In this document: positions 9,381 through 17,945 of the stretch, piece after piece | How the letters are laid out: each line of letters opens with the position of its first letter | Numbering within the stretch: the stretch's first letter is position 1 | Source of the DNA: Streptomyces sp. TBY4 | GTDB taxonomy: Bacteria > Actinomycetota > Actinomycetes > Streptomycetales > Streptomycetaceae | Length of the DNA: 64,000 nucleotides | Reading direction: 5' to 3' | Assembly (NCBI RefSeq): GCF_024213195.1 | Contig: NZ_JANAVF010000004.1 | Location: forward strand, 1-64,000 | Translations under genes and position numbers: made by a program | The notes under the pieces: model-generated | Database searches by the model: none | The model's input: only the letters and a program-made list of their open reading frames with translations | Told to the model about the DNA's origin: nothing

Positions 9381-9938
9381 TCAGGGAACGACGACGACCT
9401 TCGAGCCGATCGTCGCGAAGGCCCACATCGCGTCCCCGTCGGCGCGCAGCATGCGGACACCGCCGGTCTTCTTGGCCGGATCGGGCGCCGGGAGGGTGTT
9501 GTCCACCCGGGCGCTGAAGCCGACCGTGACCCCCTGCGGACTGGCGAAGCGGACGACGTGCTCGATCGGCACCCCGTCCGAACCGGTCACCGCGCCCGTG
9601 CGGCCGCCCACCGTGTACGTGCCCGGCGCCGGATGCACCGTGCTCGGCACGACCGCGAAGGACTTCGGCTCCCCGGTGGGTCCCACCAGCCAGACGCGCT
9701 TGGCGCTCAGCGAGTAGACGACGCGCACCCCGGTGCCGGAGCCGGCCGGCAGGGCCACCGGCTTCGCCGGGTCCGTCTTGCCGGTCCCGGCATCGCTCGC
9801 GGCGGGTGCCGGGCTCTGCGCGACGGCCTTCGGGGGGAGCGCGGGAGCGGAGGCGGAGGCCTGGTAGCCGAGGAAACCGACGACGGCGAGCGCCCCGACG
9901 GTGAGCCCGGCCACGATTCCCGAGCTGCTGCGTGCCAC
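9381..9938 (-). CDS. YkuD-fold (L,D-transpeptidase-like) membrane protein lacking the catalytic His/Cys
   Basis: The 185-residue protein has one N-terminal membrane segment (about residues 7-25), a Pro/Ala linker, then a domain that follows the L,D-transpeptidase pattern: VVYSLSAKRVWLV, PAPGTYTV, and a C-terminal GGVRMLRADGDAMWAFATIG. In active enzymes the last block reads SHGC[IV]R followed by DA and GTPV. Here the His is Thr and the Cys is Gly, so cross-linking activity is not expected. It may bind peptidoglycan or act as a scaffold. The GTG start has a GGTGGAG ribosome-binding site. It is transcribed against tsaE and tsaB. Confidence 0.72.
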   Translation of the reverse strand: MARSSSGIVAGLTVGALAVVGFLGYQASASAPALPPKAVAQSPAPAASDAGTGKTDPAKPVALPAGSGTGVRVVYSLSAKRVWLVGPTGEPKSFAVVPSTVHPAPGTYTVGGRTGAVTGSDGVPIEHVVRFASPQGVTVGFSARVDNTLPAPDPAKKTGGVRMLRADGDAMWAFATIGSKVVVVP

Positions 9939-10083
9939 CTTGCTCCACCTCTCCGCATGGTCCGTCAGGGCCGGTCGGGCTCAGACGGACGATCGAACCC
10001 TGACACCTGGTCCGAAGGTAGCAGCCGGGCCGCCCGCAGACCGGCCGCAAGGGCCGGGGGCCCCGGAGTCGTAGGCTGTTCGC

Positions 10084-10761
10084 GTGCTCTTGCTCGCTGT
10101 AGATACCGCCACGCCCGCCGTCACCGTCGCCCTGCACGACGGCGAGTCCGTCCTCGCCGAGTCGAACCAGGTCGACGCCCGCCGCCACGGGGAGCTCCTG
10201 CTGCCCTCCGTGGACAAGGTCCTGGCCGAGGCGGGGGTGAAGCTCGAAGCCGTCACCGGCATCGTCGTCGGCACCGGCCCCGGCCCCTACACGGGACTGC
10301 GCGTCGGCCTCGTGACCGCCTCCACCTTCGCCTCCGTCCTCGGCGTGCCCGTCCACGGGCTGTGCACCCTCGACGGCCTGGCCTACGCGGCCGGCGCGGC
10401 CGGGATCGAGGGCCCCTTCGTCGTGGCCACCGACGCCCGGCGCAAGGAGGTCTACTGGGCGCGCTACGAGGACCCCCTCACCCGGACCGGCGAGCCCGCG
10501 GTGGACCGGCCGGCCGACATCGCCGAGCGCGTCGCCGGACTGCCCGCCGTCGGGCAGGGCGCGCGGCTGTACCCCGATGTCTTCACCGACGCCCGGGACC
10601 CCGAGCACCAGAGCGCCGGCGCGCTGGCCGCCCTGGCCGCGCACCGGCTGGCGGCCGGGGAGCCCTTCGAGAACGCCGGGGGCCTGCCCCCGGCCCCGCT
10701 CTACCTGCGCCGGCCCGACGCCGAGGTGCCCAAGAACTACAAGGTGGTCACCCCGCAGTGA
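10084..10761 (+). CDS. tsaB: tRNA t6A biosynthesis protein TsaB
   Basis: TsaB is the ASKHA-fold partner that holds TsaD and TsaE together in t6A synthesis. The N-terminal LLLAVDTATPAVTVAL strand, the RRHGELLLP segment and GTGPGPYTGLRVGL are diagnostic. It has 225 residues. The stop overlaps the GTG start of rimI in a GTGA junction, which indicates translational coupling in a tsaB-rimI-tsaD-12429 operon. Confidence 0.95.
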   Translation: MLLLAVDTATPAVTVALHDGESVLAESNQVDARRHGELLLPSVDKVLAEAGVKLEAVTGIVVGTGPGPYTGLRVGLVTASTFASVLGVPVHGLCTLDGLAYAAGAAGIEGPFVVATDARRKEVYWARYEDPLTRTGEPAVDRPADIAERVAGLPAVGQGARLYPDVFTDARDPEHQSAGALAALAAHRLAAGEPFENAGGLPPAPLYLRRPDAEVPKNYKVVTPQ

Positions 10762-11294
10762 CAGCCACCTCAGCCGTCGTCCTGCGCGAGATGCGCTGGT
10801 GGGACATCGAGCCGGTGCTGGAACTGGAGCACGAACTGTTCCCCGAGGACGCCTGGTCCGCCGGGATGTTCTGGTCCGAGCTCGCCCACGCCCGCGGACC
10901 CGCCGCCACCCGCCGCTACGTCGTCGCGGAGGAGGCTGGCCGGCTGGTCGGCTACGCCGGGCTGGCCGCCGCCGGGGACCTGGCCGACGTACAGACCATC
11001 GCCGCGGCCCGCGACCAGTGGGGCACCGGGCTCGGCGCCCGGCTGCTGACCGAACTGCTGCGCGCCGCCACCGCCTTCGAATGCGCCGAGGTGCTGCTGG
11101 AGGTGCGGGTCGACAACGTGCGGGCCCAGAAGCTCTACGCCCGCTTCGGCTTCGAGCCCATCGGCTTCCGGCGCGGCTACTACCAGCCCGGCAACGTGGA
11201 CGCGCTGGTGATGCGCCGGCTCTCCGATCCCGCAAGCTCCGTACCCGTAGACGGATCCGCAGACGAACCCGTACAAGGTGAAACCCATGGCTGA
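10758..11294 (+). CDS. rimI: Ribosomal-protein-alanine N-acetyltransferase (GNAT)
   Basis: RimI acetylates the N-terminal alanine of ribosomal protein S18 in E. coli; the actinobacterial protein is assumed to be a related N-acetyltransferase. The GNAT core shows [21 protein letters not shown], with the acetyl-CoA loop in RDQWGTGLG, and ALVMRRL near the end. From the GTG that overlaps the tsaB stop it is 178 residues, with a C-terminal tail of about 25 residues beyond the fold. The end overlaps the tsaD start by 8 bases. Confidence 0.9.
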   Translation: MTATSAVVLREMRWWDIEPVLELEHELFPEDAWSAGMFWSELAHARGPAATRRYVVAEEAGRLVGYAGLAAAGDLADVQTIAAARDQWGTGLGARLLTELLRAATAFECAEVLLEVRVDNVRAQKLYARFGFEPIGFRRGYYQPGNVDALVMRRLSDPASSVPVDGSADEPVQGETHG

Positions 11295-12432
11295 CGAACC
11301 GCTCGTCCTCGGCATCGAGACCTCCTGCGACGAGACCGGCGTCGGCGTCGTCCGCGGCACCACGCTGCTCGCGGACGCCATCGCGTCGAGCGTCGACGAG
11401 CACGCCCGCTTCGGCGGGGTCGTGCCCGAGGTGGCCTCCCGCGCGCACCTGGAGGCGATGGTCCCCACCATCGAGCGCGCCCTGAAGGAGGCCGGGGTCA
11501 GCGCCCGCGACCTCGACGGCATCGCCGTCACCGCCGGCCCCGGCCTCGCGGGGGCCCTGCTGGTGGGCGTCTCCGCCGCGAAGGCCTACGCGTACGCGCT
11601 GGGCAAGCCGCTGTACGGGGTGAACCACCTGGCCTCGCACATCTGCGTCGACCAGCTGGAGCACGGGCCGCTGCCCGAGCCGACGATGGCGCTGCTGGTC
11701 TCCGGCGGGCACTCCTCGCTGCTGCTGGCCCCCGACATCACCTCCGACGTACGGCCGCTCGGGGCGACCATCGACGACGCGGCGGGCGAGGCCTTCGACA
11801 AGATCGCGCGCGTCCTGCAGCTGGGCTTCCCCGGCGGCCCGGTCATCGACCGGCTCGCACGCGAGGGGGACCCGAAGGCGATCGCCTTCCCGCGCGGGCT
11901 GACCGGGCCGCGCGACGCCCCGTACGACTTCTCCTTCTCCGGGCTCAAGACCTCGGTCGCCCGCTGGATCGAGGCGAAGCGCAAGGCGGGCGAGGACGTG
12001 CCGGTGCGCGACGTGGCGGCCTCCTTCCAGGAAGCCGTGGTGGACGTGCTGACGCGCAAGGCGATCCGTGCGTGCAAGGACGAGGGCGTCGACCACCTGA
12101 TGATCGGCGGCGGCGTCGCCGCCAACTCCCGGCTGCGCTCGCTGGCCCAGGAGCGGTGCGACGCCGCGGGGATCATCCTGCGGGTGCCGCGGCCGGGGCT
12201 GTGCACGGACAACGGCGCGATGGTGGCGGCGCTGGGCGCGGAGATGGTCAAGCGGAACAGGGCCCCCTCGGACTGGGACCTGTCGGCGGACTCCTCGCTG
12301 CCGGTGACCGACCCGCACGTTCCCGGCCGTTCCCACGGGGATTCCCACGGCCACGCGCACGGCCATTCCCACGGCCACGCGCACGATCACGACCACGTGC
12401 ACGAGCTGAGCAAGGACAACCTGTACTCGTGA
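11287..12432 (+). CDS. tsaD: tRNA N6-adenosine threonylcarbamoyltransferase TsaD with His-rich tail
   Basis: TsaD is the metalloenzyme that joins the threonylcarbamoyl group to tRNA A37. [12 protein letters not shown], the metal-binding HLASHI (HxxxH), [10 protein letters not shown] and [14 protein letters not shown] are present. The ATG at 11287 follows AAGGTG. The protein (381 residues) carries about 35 extra C-terminal residues rich in His, Gly, Ser and Asp, after the normal end of the fold. Such a tail could bind divalent metal or only be tolerated; its function is unknown. The gene overlaps both neighbours. Confidence 0.95.
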   Translation: MADEPLVLGIETSCDETGVGVVRGTTLLADAIASSVDEHARFGGVVPEVASRAHLEAMVPTIERALKEAGVSARDLDGIAVTAGPGLAGALLVGVSAAKAYAYALGKPLYGVNHLASHICVDQLEHGPLPEPTMALLVSGGHSSLLLAPDITSDVRPLGATIDDAAGEAFDKIARVLQLGFPGGPVIDRLAREGDPKAIAFPRGLTGPRDAPYDFSFSGLKTSVARWIEAKRKAGEDVPVRDVAASFQEAVVDVLTRKAIRACKDEGVDHLMIGGGVAANSRLRSLAQERCDAAGIILRVPRPGLCTDNGAMVAALGAEMVKRNRAPSDWDLSADSSLPVTDPHVPGRSHGDSHGHAHGHSHGHAHDHDHVHELSKDNLYS

Positions 12433-12710
12433 GCACCATCGCGCTGATGTGGGAGGCCCGGGCCGTGCCCGGGCGCTCCAACGAGCTGTTGGAATGGGCC
12501 CGTTCGCGGATCCTGGCCCAAGACCCGGTGCGGCGCGAGGTGTTCAGCGCCCCGCAGGACCGGGTGCTCGTCATCACCTGGTGGGAGACCTCCGAGGGGA
12601 TCGGCGCCGAACTGCCCGAACTTCCGGAGCCGGCGGCCGATTTGATCACGCGGGCGGTGCACCGCTGGCGCTTCGAGTCGGTGGAGGTCGGGGAGGCCGA
12701 CGGGAGCTGA
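12429..12710 (+). CDS. Conserved small protein of unknown function
   Basis: The 93-residue product begins [24 protein letters not shown] and contains [10 protein letters not shown], a pattern like small dimeric alpha/beta-barrel (ABM-like) domains. The GTG start overlaps the tsaD stop (GTGA), so it is the last gene of the t6A operon by translational coupling. No catalytic residues can be named. Confidence 0.78.
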   Translation: MSTIALMWEARAVPGRSNELLEWARSRILAQDPVRREVFSAPQDRVLVITWWETSEGIGAELPELPEPAADLITRAVHRWRFESVEVGEADGS

Positions 12711-12751
12711 CGCTCCACCAGGCGGCCCCGCGGCCCCCGGGGTGTGCGGAT

Positions 12752-13390
12752 ATGGTCATGCGCATGCCCCGCCGCGACCTGCCGCCACCGCCCCCTCCCG
12801 CACACCTGCGCGCCTGGTTCGACGAGCACGCCGTACGGGCCGACCGCGCCCGTTTCCTGGGGGAGCTCGGGCGGCGCAGTCTGGGCTTCGGCCGGCTCCT
12901 GCTCCTCTGGGCCGTCTCGGCGGTCTTCGCCCTGGGCTGGTCCTTCGTCGGCATGGCCCTGATGGCCATCGAGACGCACGAGCCGCTGGCGTACCTCTTC
13001 GGCCTGATCTTCGCCGTGCTCGGCGTGGGCGTGCTGATACCGGCCGGGTTCTGGTTCGCCTGGGGCGCCAAGCGGGACCGGCAGGTCCGCCGGCTGCTCT
13101 GCGCCTGGGCCGAGCTGGACCGGGACCCGCCCGTGGACGCCGCCGTACGGGCCCCCGGGCGCAGCCTGGTCTGGCTGCTGGCCTCCTGCGCCCTGGGCGG
13201 GCTCGGACTCTGGGTGACCTTCGGAACGGCGGCCGCGGCCCGGCCCGGGGCCGACACCTACGGGGAGGTCGCGTACACCATGGGCCTCGGCATGATCCTG
13301 TGGATCACCGCCCTGCTGGGCCTCGGCAAGGCGGGCGCGCACTACCGGTGGGCGCTGCGGGTCTTCGGGGGCGGGGGTCGACAGCAGTAG
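12752..13390 (+). CDS. Four-helix membrane protein of unknown function
   Basis: Four hydrophobic segments are clear: LLLLWAVSAVFALGWSFVG, YLFGLIFAVLGVGVLIPAGF, SLVWLLASCALGGLGLWVTF and MGLGMILWITALLGLG. Short polar loops contain Arg/Asp-rich stretches. There are three possible starts within 15 bases (12752, 12758, 12764); the first has GGGG about 9 bases upstream. It follows the 12429 gene after 41 bases and may be in the same transcript. No family is recognised. Confidence 0.78.
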   Translation: MVMRMPRRDLPPPPPPAHLRAWFDEHAVRADRARFLGELGRRSLGFGRLLLLWAVSAVFALGWSFVGMALMAIETHEPLAYLFGLIFAVLGVGVLIPAGFWFAWGAKRDRQVRRLLCAWAELDRDPPVDAAVRAPGRSLVWLLASCALGGLGLWVTFGTAAAARPGADTYGEVAYTMGLGMILWITALLGLGKAGAHYRWALRVFGGGGRQQ

Positions 13391-13465
13391 TGCCCGGCTA
13401 GTACACCGCGACCGCCCGGTCCTCGATCCGGTGGACCCGGACCGGGGTGTCGAAGTGATGCGCCG

Positions 13466-14662
13466 TCAGGGCCGGTCCGTCGGCGACCCGATCAGCATCG
13501 AGGGGGCTCCGGCGACCCGGGTCAGGAACACCGTGGCGGAGTTCGGCCCCTGCGGCTTCACCTTCTTGCGCAGCTCCTCCGGCTCGATCGCGGAGCCGCG
13601 CTTCTTCACGGTGAGGATGCCGACCCCGCGCTCGCGCAGCAGCGCCTTGAGCTTCTTCAGCCCGAACGGCAGCACGTCGGTGATCTCGTACGAGGTCGCG
13701 TACGGGGTCTCGCGCAGCTCGTCGGCGGTGATGTACGCGATGGTCGGGTCGATCAGCCGGCCGCCCAGCTGCTCGGCGACCTCGGCGACGAGGTGGGCCC
13801 GGATCACGGCGCCGTCGGGCTCGTAGAGGTAGCGGCCGACGGGGCCGGCCTCGGGATCGGGCAGCGGGTCGGCGGTCGCCAGTGCGCGCGGGCCGGGCAG
13901 CAGGGTGGCGCGGATCTCGCCCGGGTCCGTCCCGAACCACAGGACGGCCTCCTTCACGTCCCCCTGGTCGGAGATCCACTCGGCGCAGGCCTCGGCGGGC
14001 ACCGCCTCGTGCGGGATCCCGGGGGCGATCTTGATGGCGGCGATCTTCGCGGAGCGGGCGGTGGCGATCGCCCAGGAGAGCGGCGGCGAGTAGGACTCCG
14101 GGTCGAAGACCCGGCCGCGCCCGCCCCGGCGGGCCGGATCGATGAAGACGGCGTCGTACCCCGCGGTGTCGACCTCCGTCACGTCGGCCTCCCGGACCTC
14201 GATCAGGTCCGCCAGCCCCAGCGCCGCGGCATTGGCCCGCGCGACGGCGACGGTCAGCGGGTCCCGGTCCACCGCCAGGACCCGGATGCCGAGCCGGGCC
14301 AGGGCGAGGGCGTCGCCGCCGATCCCGCAGCACAGGTCCGCGAGGCTGCGTACGCCCAGGGCGGCGAGCCGCTCGGCGCGGTACGCGGCCACGGTGGCGC
14401 GGGTGGCCATCTCCCCGCCGCCGGGGGTGAAGTACATCCGGTGGGCGTCCTGCGCCCCGAACTTCGCCACCGCGCGCTGGCGCAGCCGGGCCTGTCCGAG
14501 GGCGGCGGAGACCAGTGCGGCCGGGTGCTCGCGGCGCAGCCGGGTGGCGACGGCCAGCTCCTGGGCGGGGTCGTAGTCCCGGAGCGAGTCGAGGAGGGCG
14601 TGGCCCTCGGGGGTGAGGAGCGCGGCGAAGTCTTCGGGGGTCACGGGTCCATTGTCGGCCAC
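13466..14662 (-). CDS. SAM-dependent methyltransferase with C-terminal THUMP-like domain
   Basis: The 398-residue protein has a class I methyltransferase core: LADLCCGIGGDALALA (SAM loop), VLAVDRDPLTV and DAVFIDPARRGGRGR, the last resembling an NPP-type catalytic motif. After it comes a domain with PYATSYEITDVLPFGLKKLKALLRERGVGILTVKKRG, like the THUMP-like C-terminal domain found in these actinobacterial proteins. The substrate is probably RNA, but this is inferred. The GTG at 14662 has no ribosome-binding site; a GTG at 14644 is an alternative. The reading frame just after the stop also looks coding (see findings). Confidence 0.85.
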   Translation of the reverse strand: MADNGPVTPEDFAALLTPEGHALLDSLRDYDPAQELAVATRLRREHPAALVSAALGQARLRQRAVAKFGAQDAHRMYFTPGGGEMATRATVAAYRAERLAALGVRSLADLCCGIGGDALALARLGIRVLAVDRDPLTVAVARANAAALGLADLIEVREADVTEVDTAGYDAVFIDPARRGGRGRVFDPESYSPPLSWAIATARSAKIAAIKIAPGIPHEAVPAEACAEWISDQGDVKEAVLWFGTDPGEIRATLLPGPRALATADPLPDPEAGPVGRYLYEPDGAVIRAHLVAEVAEQLGGRLIDPTIAYITADELRETPYATSYEITDVLPFGLKKLKALLRERGVGILTVKKRGSAIEPEELRKKVKPQGPNSATVFLTRVAGAPSMLIGSPTDRP

Positions 14663-14744
14663 GGTGGGCCACTCGGAGGAAGGTCGGATTCCCCTCGCGG
14701 TGTCGGCGGGGACGCGCGCCTGACTGGTGTAAAGATCCCCAACT

Positions 14745-15710
14745 ATGCAGCTCGTACGACAAAAGGAACATAAGACGCAACACGGTCACCGGATCGCGGC
14801 AGTCGCGCGCGGCCGGTTGGGTACGGCCGCCATGGCCGCACTGCTCGTCGCCGCCCTGGGTACGGGCTGCGGCGCCGGCGGGTCCGAGGCTCCGGACAAG
14901 GCCGCGAAGGCGAAGGCCGCGGCCGGCGCCGCCGCCGAGAAGGCCGGAGCGGCCGGCGCGCTCGGCACCTACGCCGAGCGGCTGAAGGCACTCCAGCAGG
15001 CGCGGATCGTCGCCGCGAAGAAGTGGGGGCTGGCCAAGCCGCCGCTCGTCGCTCCCGAGGCGCCCAAGGAGAAGCCGGAGATCACCACCCGCGACGGCTT
15101 CGAGGTCGAGGGCCAGGACGAGCTGCCCCCGGTCTTCACCACCGTCCCCACGGAGGAGAAGGTCGTCTTCCTGACGATCGACGACGGGGCCGAGAAGGAC
15201 CCCGAGTTCCTGAAGATGATGCAGGAGCTGAAGCTCCCGTACACCGCCTTCCTCAGCGACTACCTGGTCCGGGACAACTACCCGTACTTCAAGGAGATGC
15301 AGGCGGCGGGCGTCACGCTGAACAACCACACGCTCAACCACCGCTACATGCCGGCGCTCTCCTACGAGAAGCAGCGCCAGGAGATCTGCGGGCAGCAGGA
15401 CACCATCGAGAAGACGTTCGGCAAGCGGCCGACGCTCTTCAGGCCGCCGTACGGGAACTACAACGAGGACACCCTGCGCGCGGCCAAGTCCTGCGGGATC
15501 AAGGCCGTTCCGCTGTGGAACGAGGAGGCCTTCCCGAACCGGATGGACTGGCGGGAGTGGGACAAGGACCTGCACCCCGGTGACATCATCCTCACCCACT
15601 TCCGGGGCAAGGATGACTGGAAGGGCAGCATGACTGACATGATCCGTCACGTCATGAAGACCGTCACGGACAAGGGGTACGCCGTGGCTCGCTTGGAGGA
15701 TTACTTTTGA
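14745..15710 (+). CDS. Polysaccharide deacetylase-family lipoprotein (paralogue 1)
   Basis: A signal sequence ends in the lipobox LGTGC (Cys42), so the enzyme should sit on the outer face of the membrane. The NodB domain shows TIDDG (Asp146, Asp147), HTLNH (His195, His199), RPPYGNYN and DIILTHF, the metal- and base-providing motifs of carbohydrate esterase family 4. It probably deacetylates peptidoglycan or another glycan. It has 321 residues. TAAAGAT lies 9 bases before the ATG, so the mRNA could be leaderless. The stop TGA lies within the right-end TTGA of the tnpB element. A paralogue lies 1.3 kb downstream. Confidence 0.9.
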   Translation: MQLVRQKEHKTQHGHRIAAVARGRLGTAAMAALLVAALGTGCGAGGSEAPDKAAKAKAAAGAAAEKAGAAGALGTYAERLKALQQARIVAAKKWGLAKPPLVAPEAPKEKPEITTRDGFEVEGQDELPPVFTTVPTEEKVVFLTIDDGAEKDPEFLKMMQELKLPYTAFLSDYLVRDNYPYFKEMQAAGVTLNNHTLNHRYMPALSYEKQRQEICGQQDTIEKTFGKRPTLFRPPYGNYNEDTLRAAKSCGIKAVPLWNEEAFPNRMDWREWDKDLHPGDIILTHFRGKDDWKGSMTDMIRHVMKTVTDKGYAVARLEDYF

Positions 15711-15860
15711 TTCCTCCCCTCCTTGGAGAGGAAGGAGTTCCTCACTCTCCAGGGTTGATCGGGGATTTCTGGCTCACGCTGCCGGGCCAGGCGGCGCCTG
15801 GCCCGGTCTTCCGCGATCGGCACCGGCCGGGTTGAGACCAGCCCGGGCCAGCATCACGTG
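15700..15860 (-). ncRNA. Candidate omega RNA (right-end RNA) of the tnpB element
   Basis: By analogy with other TnpB elements, the 3' part of tnpB plus the right end should be processed into the guide RNA. The hairpin at 15713-15734 has two positions that pair as G-U only in minus-strand RNA and mismatch in the other strand, which supports an RNA role. The guide would start after TCAA and read into the complement of the deacetylase 3' end. Boundaries are approximate. Confidence 0.35.
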
Positions 15861-16985
15861 TGCGGAGTTCTTGTCCCTGGGGGACACGGCTCCGCACGCG
15901 GTGCAGGCGTAGGTTCGTTCGGAGAGGGGTAGTGCGTGCTTGGTTCTCGCTCCGCACTGCGCGCAGTCCATGGTGGTGTGCGCGGGGTGGACAAGGTGCA
16001 CGGCACGGCCGTGCTTGCGAGCCATCTCGATCAGGGCTGTCTTGGCGGCGCCGATCGCCGCGTCGGCGGCCTTGCGGGCCATGGTGGACTTGGCGAGGAA
16101 CTTCGGGCGGAAGTCCTCCACTGCGAGAGCGTCGTGGTCGCGGACGACGGACTTGGCCCATTTGCGGCCGGTGTCCTGGCGTTGCCGGGCCACTTTCCTG
16201 TGCAGCTTCGCGACGTGCCTTCGCGCCGCCTGGTACCCCTTCGACCCGGGCTTGCCCTTCGCCGGTTGACGGCGGGCCATCATCCGCTGATAGCGGGCAA
16301 GCCCAGCAGCGGCCTTCTTGCCGTGCTCGGCGTGAGGAAGGTCGTGGTCGTCGCTGGTGGTGGTCGCGGTTTCCCTCACGCCCCAGTCGACCCCGATCAC
16401 CGCGCCCGTCTCAGGCAGTGGCTCGACCTCGGCGGGGACGACGAACGAGCAGTACCAGTGCCCGAGGCTGTCCTGATGCACGCGCACGCTGGACGGGTCG
16501 GCAGGAAGGTTCCGCGACCACACCACCGTCAGCACGATGCCGCCCGCCAGGTGCAGGCGGCCGTCCTTCAAGCTGAAACCGCGCTGGGTGTAATTGAGGG
16601 AGGGCAGGGCTTCGCGCTTCTTCTTCCACTTCGGCATCCCGGCCCGCTGCCGCACCGGCAGCCGGTCCTTGATGTCCTGCTGCGCCTTGGCGCGGGACTT
16701 CCCGAAATCCCGGATCACCTGCTGCTGCGCGACCGAGGACCCGTCCCGCAGCCAGGTGTTGCCGGTCCGGGCTTCGGTCAGCATCTTGTCGAGCTGCGCG
16801 GGGCCGCAGGTCCGCTTGTCCGTACCTTCGGGCCGGTCCCTGTTCCACAGGCGCGTCTGCTTCGACTTCGCACAGCACTCGTTCCAGATCCACCGGCACC
16901 GGTCCCACTCGCCCGCCAAGGCGGCGCGTGCGGTGGACGACACGCGGACGCGGAAAGTCCACCGGGCATGCCCGGCAGTCGCCAC
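15707..16985 (-). mobile_element. IS200/IS605-superfamily tnpB-only element (IS1341-like)
   Basis: The element carries tnpB without tnpA. Its right end is marked by a GC-rich hairpin (15713-15734) followed by TCAA, read on the minus strand, which is the usual right-end layout. TCAA is the complement of 15707-15710 and contains the TGA stop of the upstream deacetylase gene. The left end was not resolved and lies between 16986 and about 17050. There is no target duplication, as expected for this superfamily. Confidence 0.75.
15774..16985 (-). CDS. tnpB: TnpB, RNA-guided nuclease of an IS200/IS605-type element
   Basis: The 403-residue protein has the full TnpB plan. RuvC residues are Asp200 (IGVDWG), Glu290 (LAVEDF) and Asp371 (PRDKNSAH). 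The zinc ribbon is CAQC (341-344) and CTAC (361-364). All catalytic and zinc residues are present and there is no frameshift, so it could be active. TnpB is not the transposase; it cuts DNA matching its guide RNA next to a short flanking motif and helps the element persist. The first in-frame start after an upstream TAG is the GTG at 16985. No tnpA is nearby, so movement would need a TnpA supplied in trans. Confidence 0.9.
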   Translation of the reverse strand: MATAGHARWTFRVRVSSTARAALAGEWDRCRWIWNECCAKSKQTRLWNRDRPEGTDKRTCGPAQLDKMLTEARTGNTWLRDGSSVAQQQVIRDFGKSRAKAQQDIKDRLPVRQRAGMPKWKKKREALPSLNYTQRGFSLKDGRLHLAGGIVLTVVWSRNLPADPSSVRVHQDSLGHWYCSFVVPAEVEPLPETGAVIGVDWGVRETATTTSDDHDLPHAEHGKKAAAGLARYQRMMARRQPAKGKPGSKGYQAARRHVAKLHRKVARQRQDTGRKWAKSVVRDHDALAVEDFRPKFLAKSTMARKAADAAIGAAKTALIEMARKHGRAVHLVHPAHTTMDCAQCGARTKHALPLSERTYACTACGAVSPRDKNSAHVMLARAGLNPAGADRGRPGQAPPGPAA

Positions 16986-17057
16986 GATTGGCGTTGTCGT
17001 CGTCCCTGCAAGCTAGTCCCACCCACTGACAACAACCGAAAGAGCAGGCCAGATCAG

Positions 17058-17945
17058 ATGAAGCACGCGCGCCGGTTGGTAGCCGGAACGCTGACGGCCG
17101 GCGCGCTCGCGCTGTCCCTGACGGGGTGCGGGGACAGCGTGGACCCCATCGAGCGGCTGGGGCGCAAGACCACGGAGGCCAGGGCGACCCCGTCGCCCTC
17201 GGGGGCGGCCACCCCCTCCGCCGGGGGCAGCGAGGGGTCGGTGGCGGCGGCGGACGAGGCGTACAAGAAGTGGGGCCTCAGCGGCCCCCTCCAGTACGCG
17301 CCCAAGCCGGCCGTCAAACCGCAGATCCCGCCGGCCAAGGAGGGGCGGGTCCAGGTCGTCGACCGAATACCCGTCCCGGCGGACGACAAGGTCGTCTTCC
17401 TGACCTTCGACGACGGTGCCGAGAAGGATCCCGAGTTCCTGAAGATGGCCGCCGATCTGAAGCTGCCGATCAGCATGTTCCTGACGGACAGCATCGCCTC
17501 CTCGGACTACGGCCACTTCGAGAAGCTCCGCGACAACGGCTCCGGCAGCACGATCAACAACCACACCCTGACGCACCCGAACCTCCGGACGCTCTCATTC
17601 GAGGCGCAGAAGAAGGAGATATGCGGGCAGCAGGAACGCCTGGAGAAGCGCTTCGGCAAGCGGCCGCCGTTCTTCCGCCCGCCGTACGGCAACCACAACG
17701 ACGACACGCTCAGGGCCGCGCACGAGTGCGGGGTGTCCCAGCTCCTCCTGTGGCGCGTGTCGATGCAGATCAACAACTTCCAGTACGCCGAGGGCTCGGC
17801 CCTCAAACCGGGTGACATCATCCTGGCGCACTTCCGCGGCCCCTCGGAGCTGAAGGGCGCGTCGGAGATCCAGATGACGACCCGGATGCTCCAGCGGATA
17901 CAGGAGCAGGGGTACCGGATAGGGCGGCTGGAGGACTACCTCTAG
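17058..17945 (+). CDS. Polysaccharide deacetylase-family lipoprotein (paralogue 2)
   Basis: This 295-residue lipoprotein (signal peptide ending LSLTGC) is closely similar to the protein at 14745: both contain DDGAEKDPEFLKM, EICGQQ, FGKRP, RPPYGN and end RLEDY plus one residue. The NodB motifs are TFDDG, HTLTH, RPPYGNHN and DIILAHF. It likely modifies cell-wall glycan outside the membrane. A Ser/Pro-rich linker follows the lipid-anchored cysteine. Its promoter region is next to the left end of the tnpB element. Its TAG stop overlaps the stop codon of the convergent SEDS gene. Confidence 0.9.
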   Translation: MKHARRLVAGTLTAGALALSLTGCGDSVDPIERLGRKTTEARATPSPSGAATPSAGGSEGSVAAADEAYKKWGLSGPLQYAPKPAVKPQIPPAKEGRVQVVDRIPVPADDKVVFLTFDDGAEKDPEFLKMAADLKLPISMFLTDSIASSDYGHFEKLRDNGSGSTINNHTLTHPNLRTLSFEAQKKEICGQQERLEKRFGKRPPFFRPPYGNHNDDTLRAAHECGVSQLLLWRVSMQINNFQYAEGSALKPGDIILAHFRGPSELKGASEIQMTTRMLQRIQEQGYRIGRLEDYL

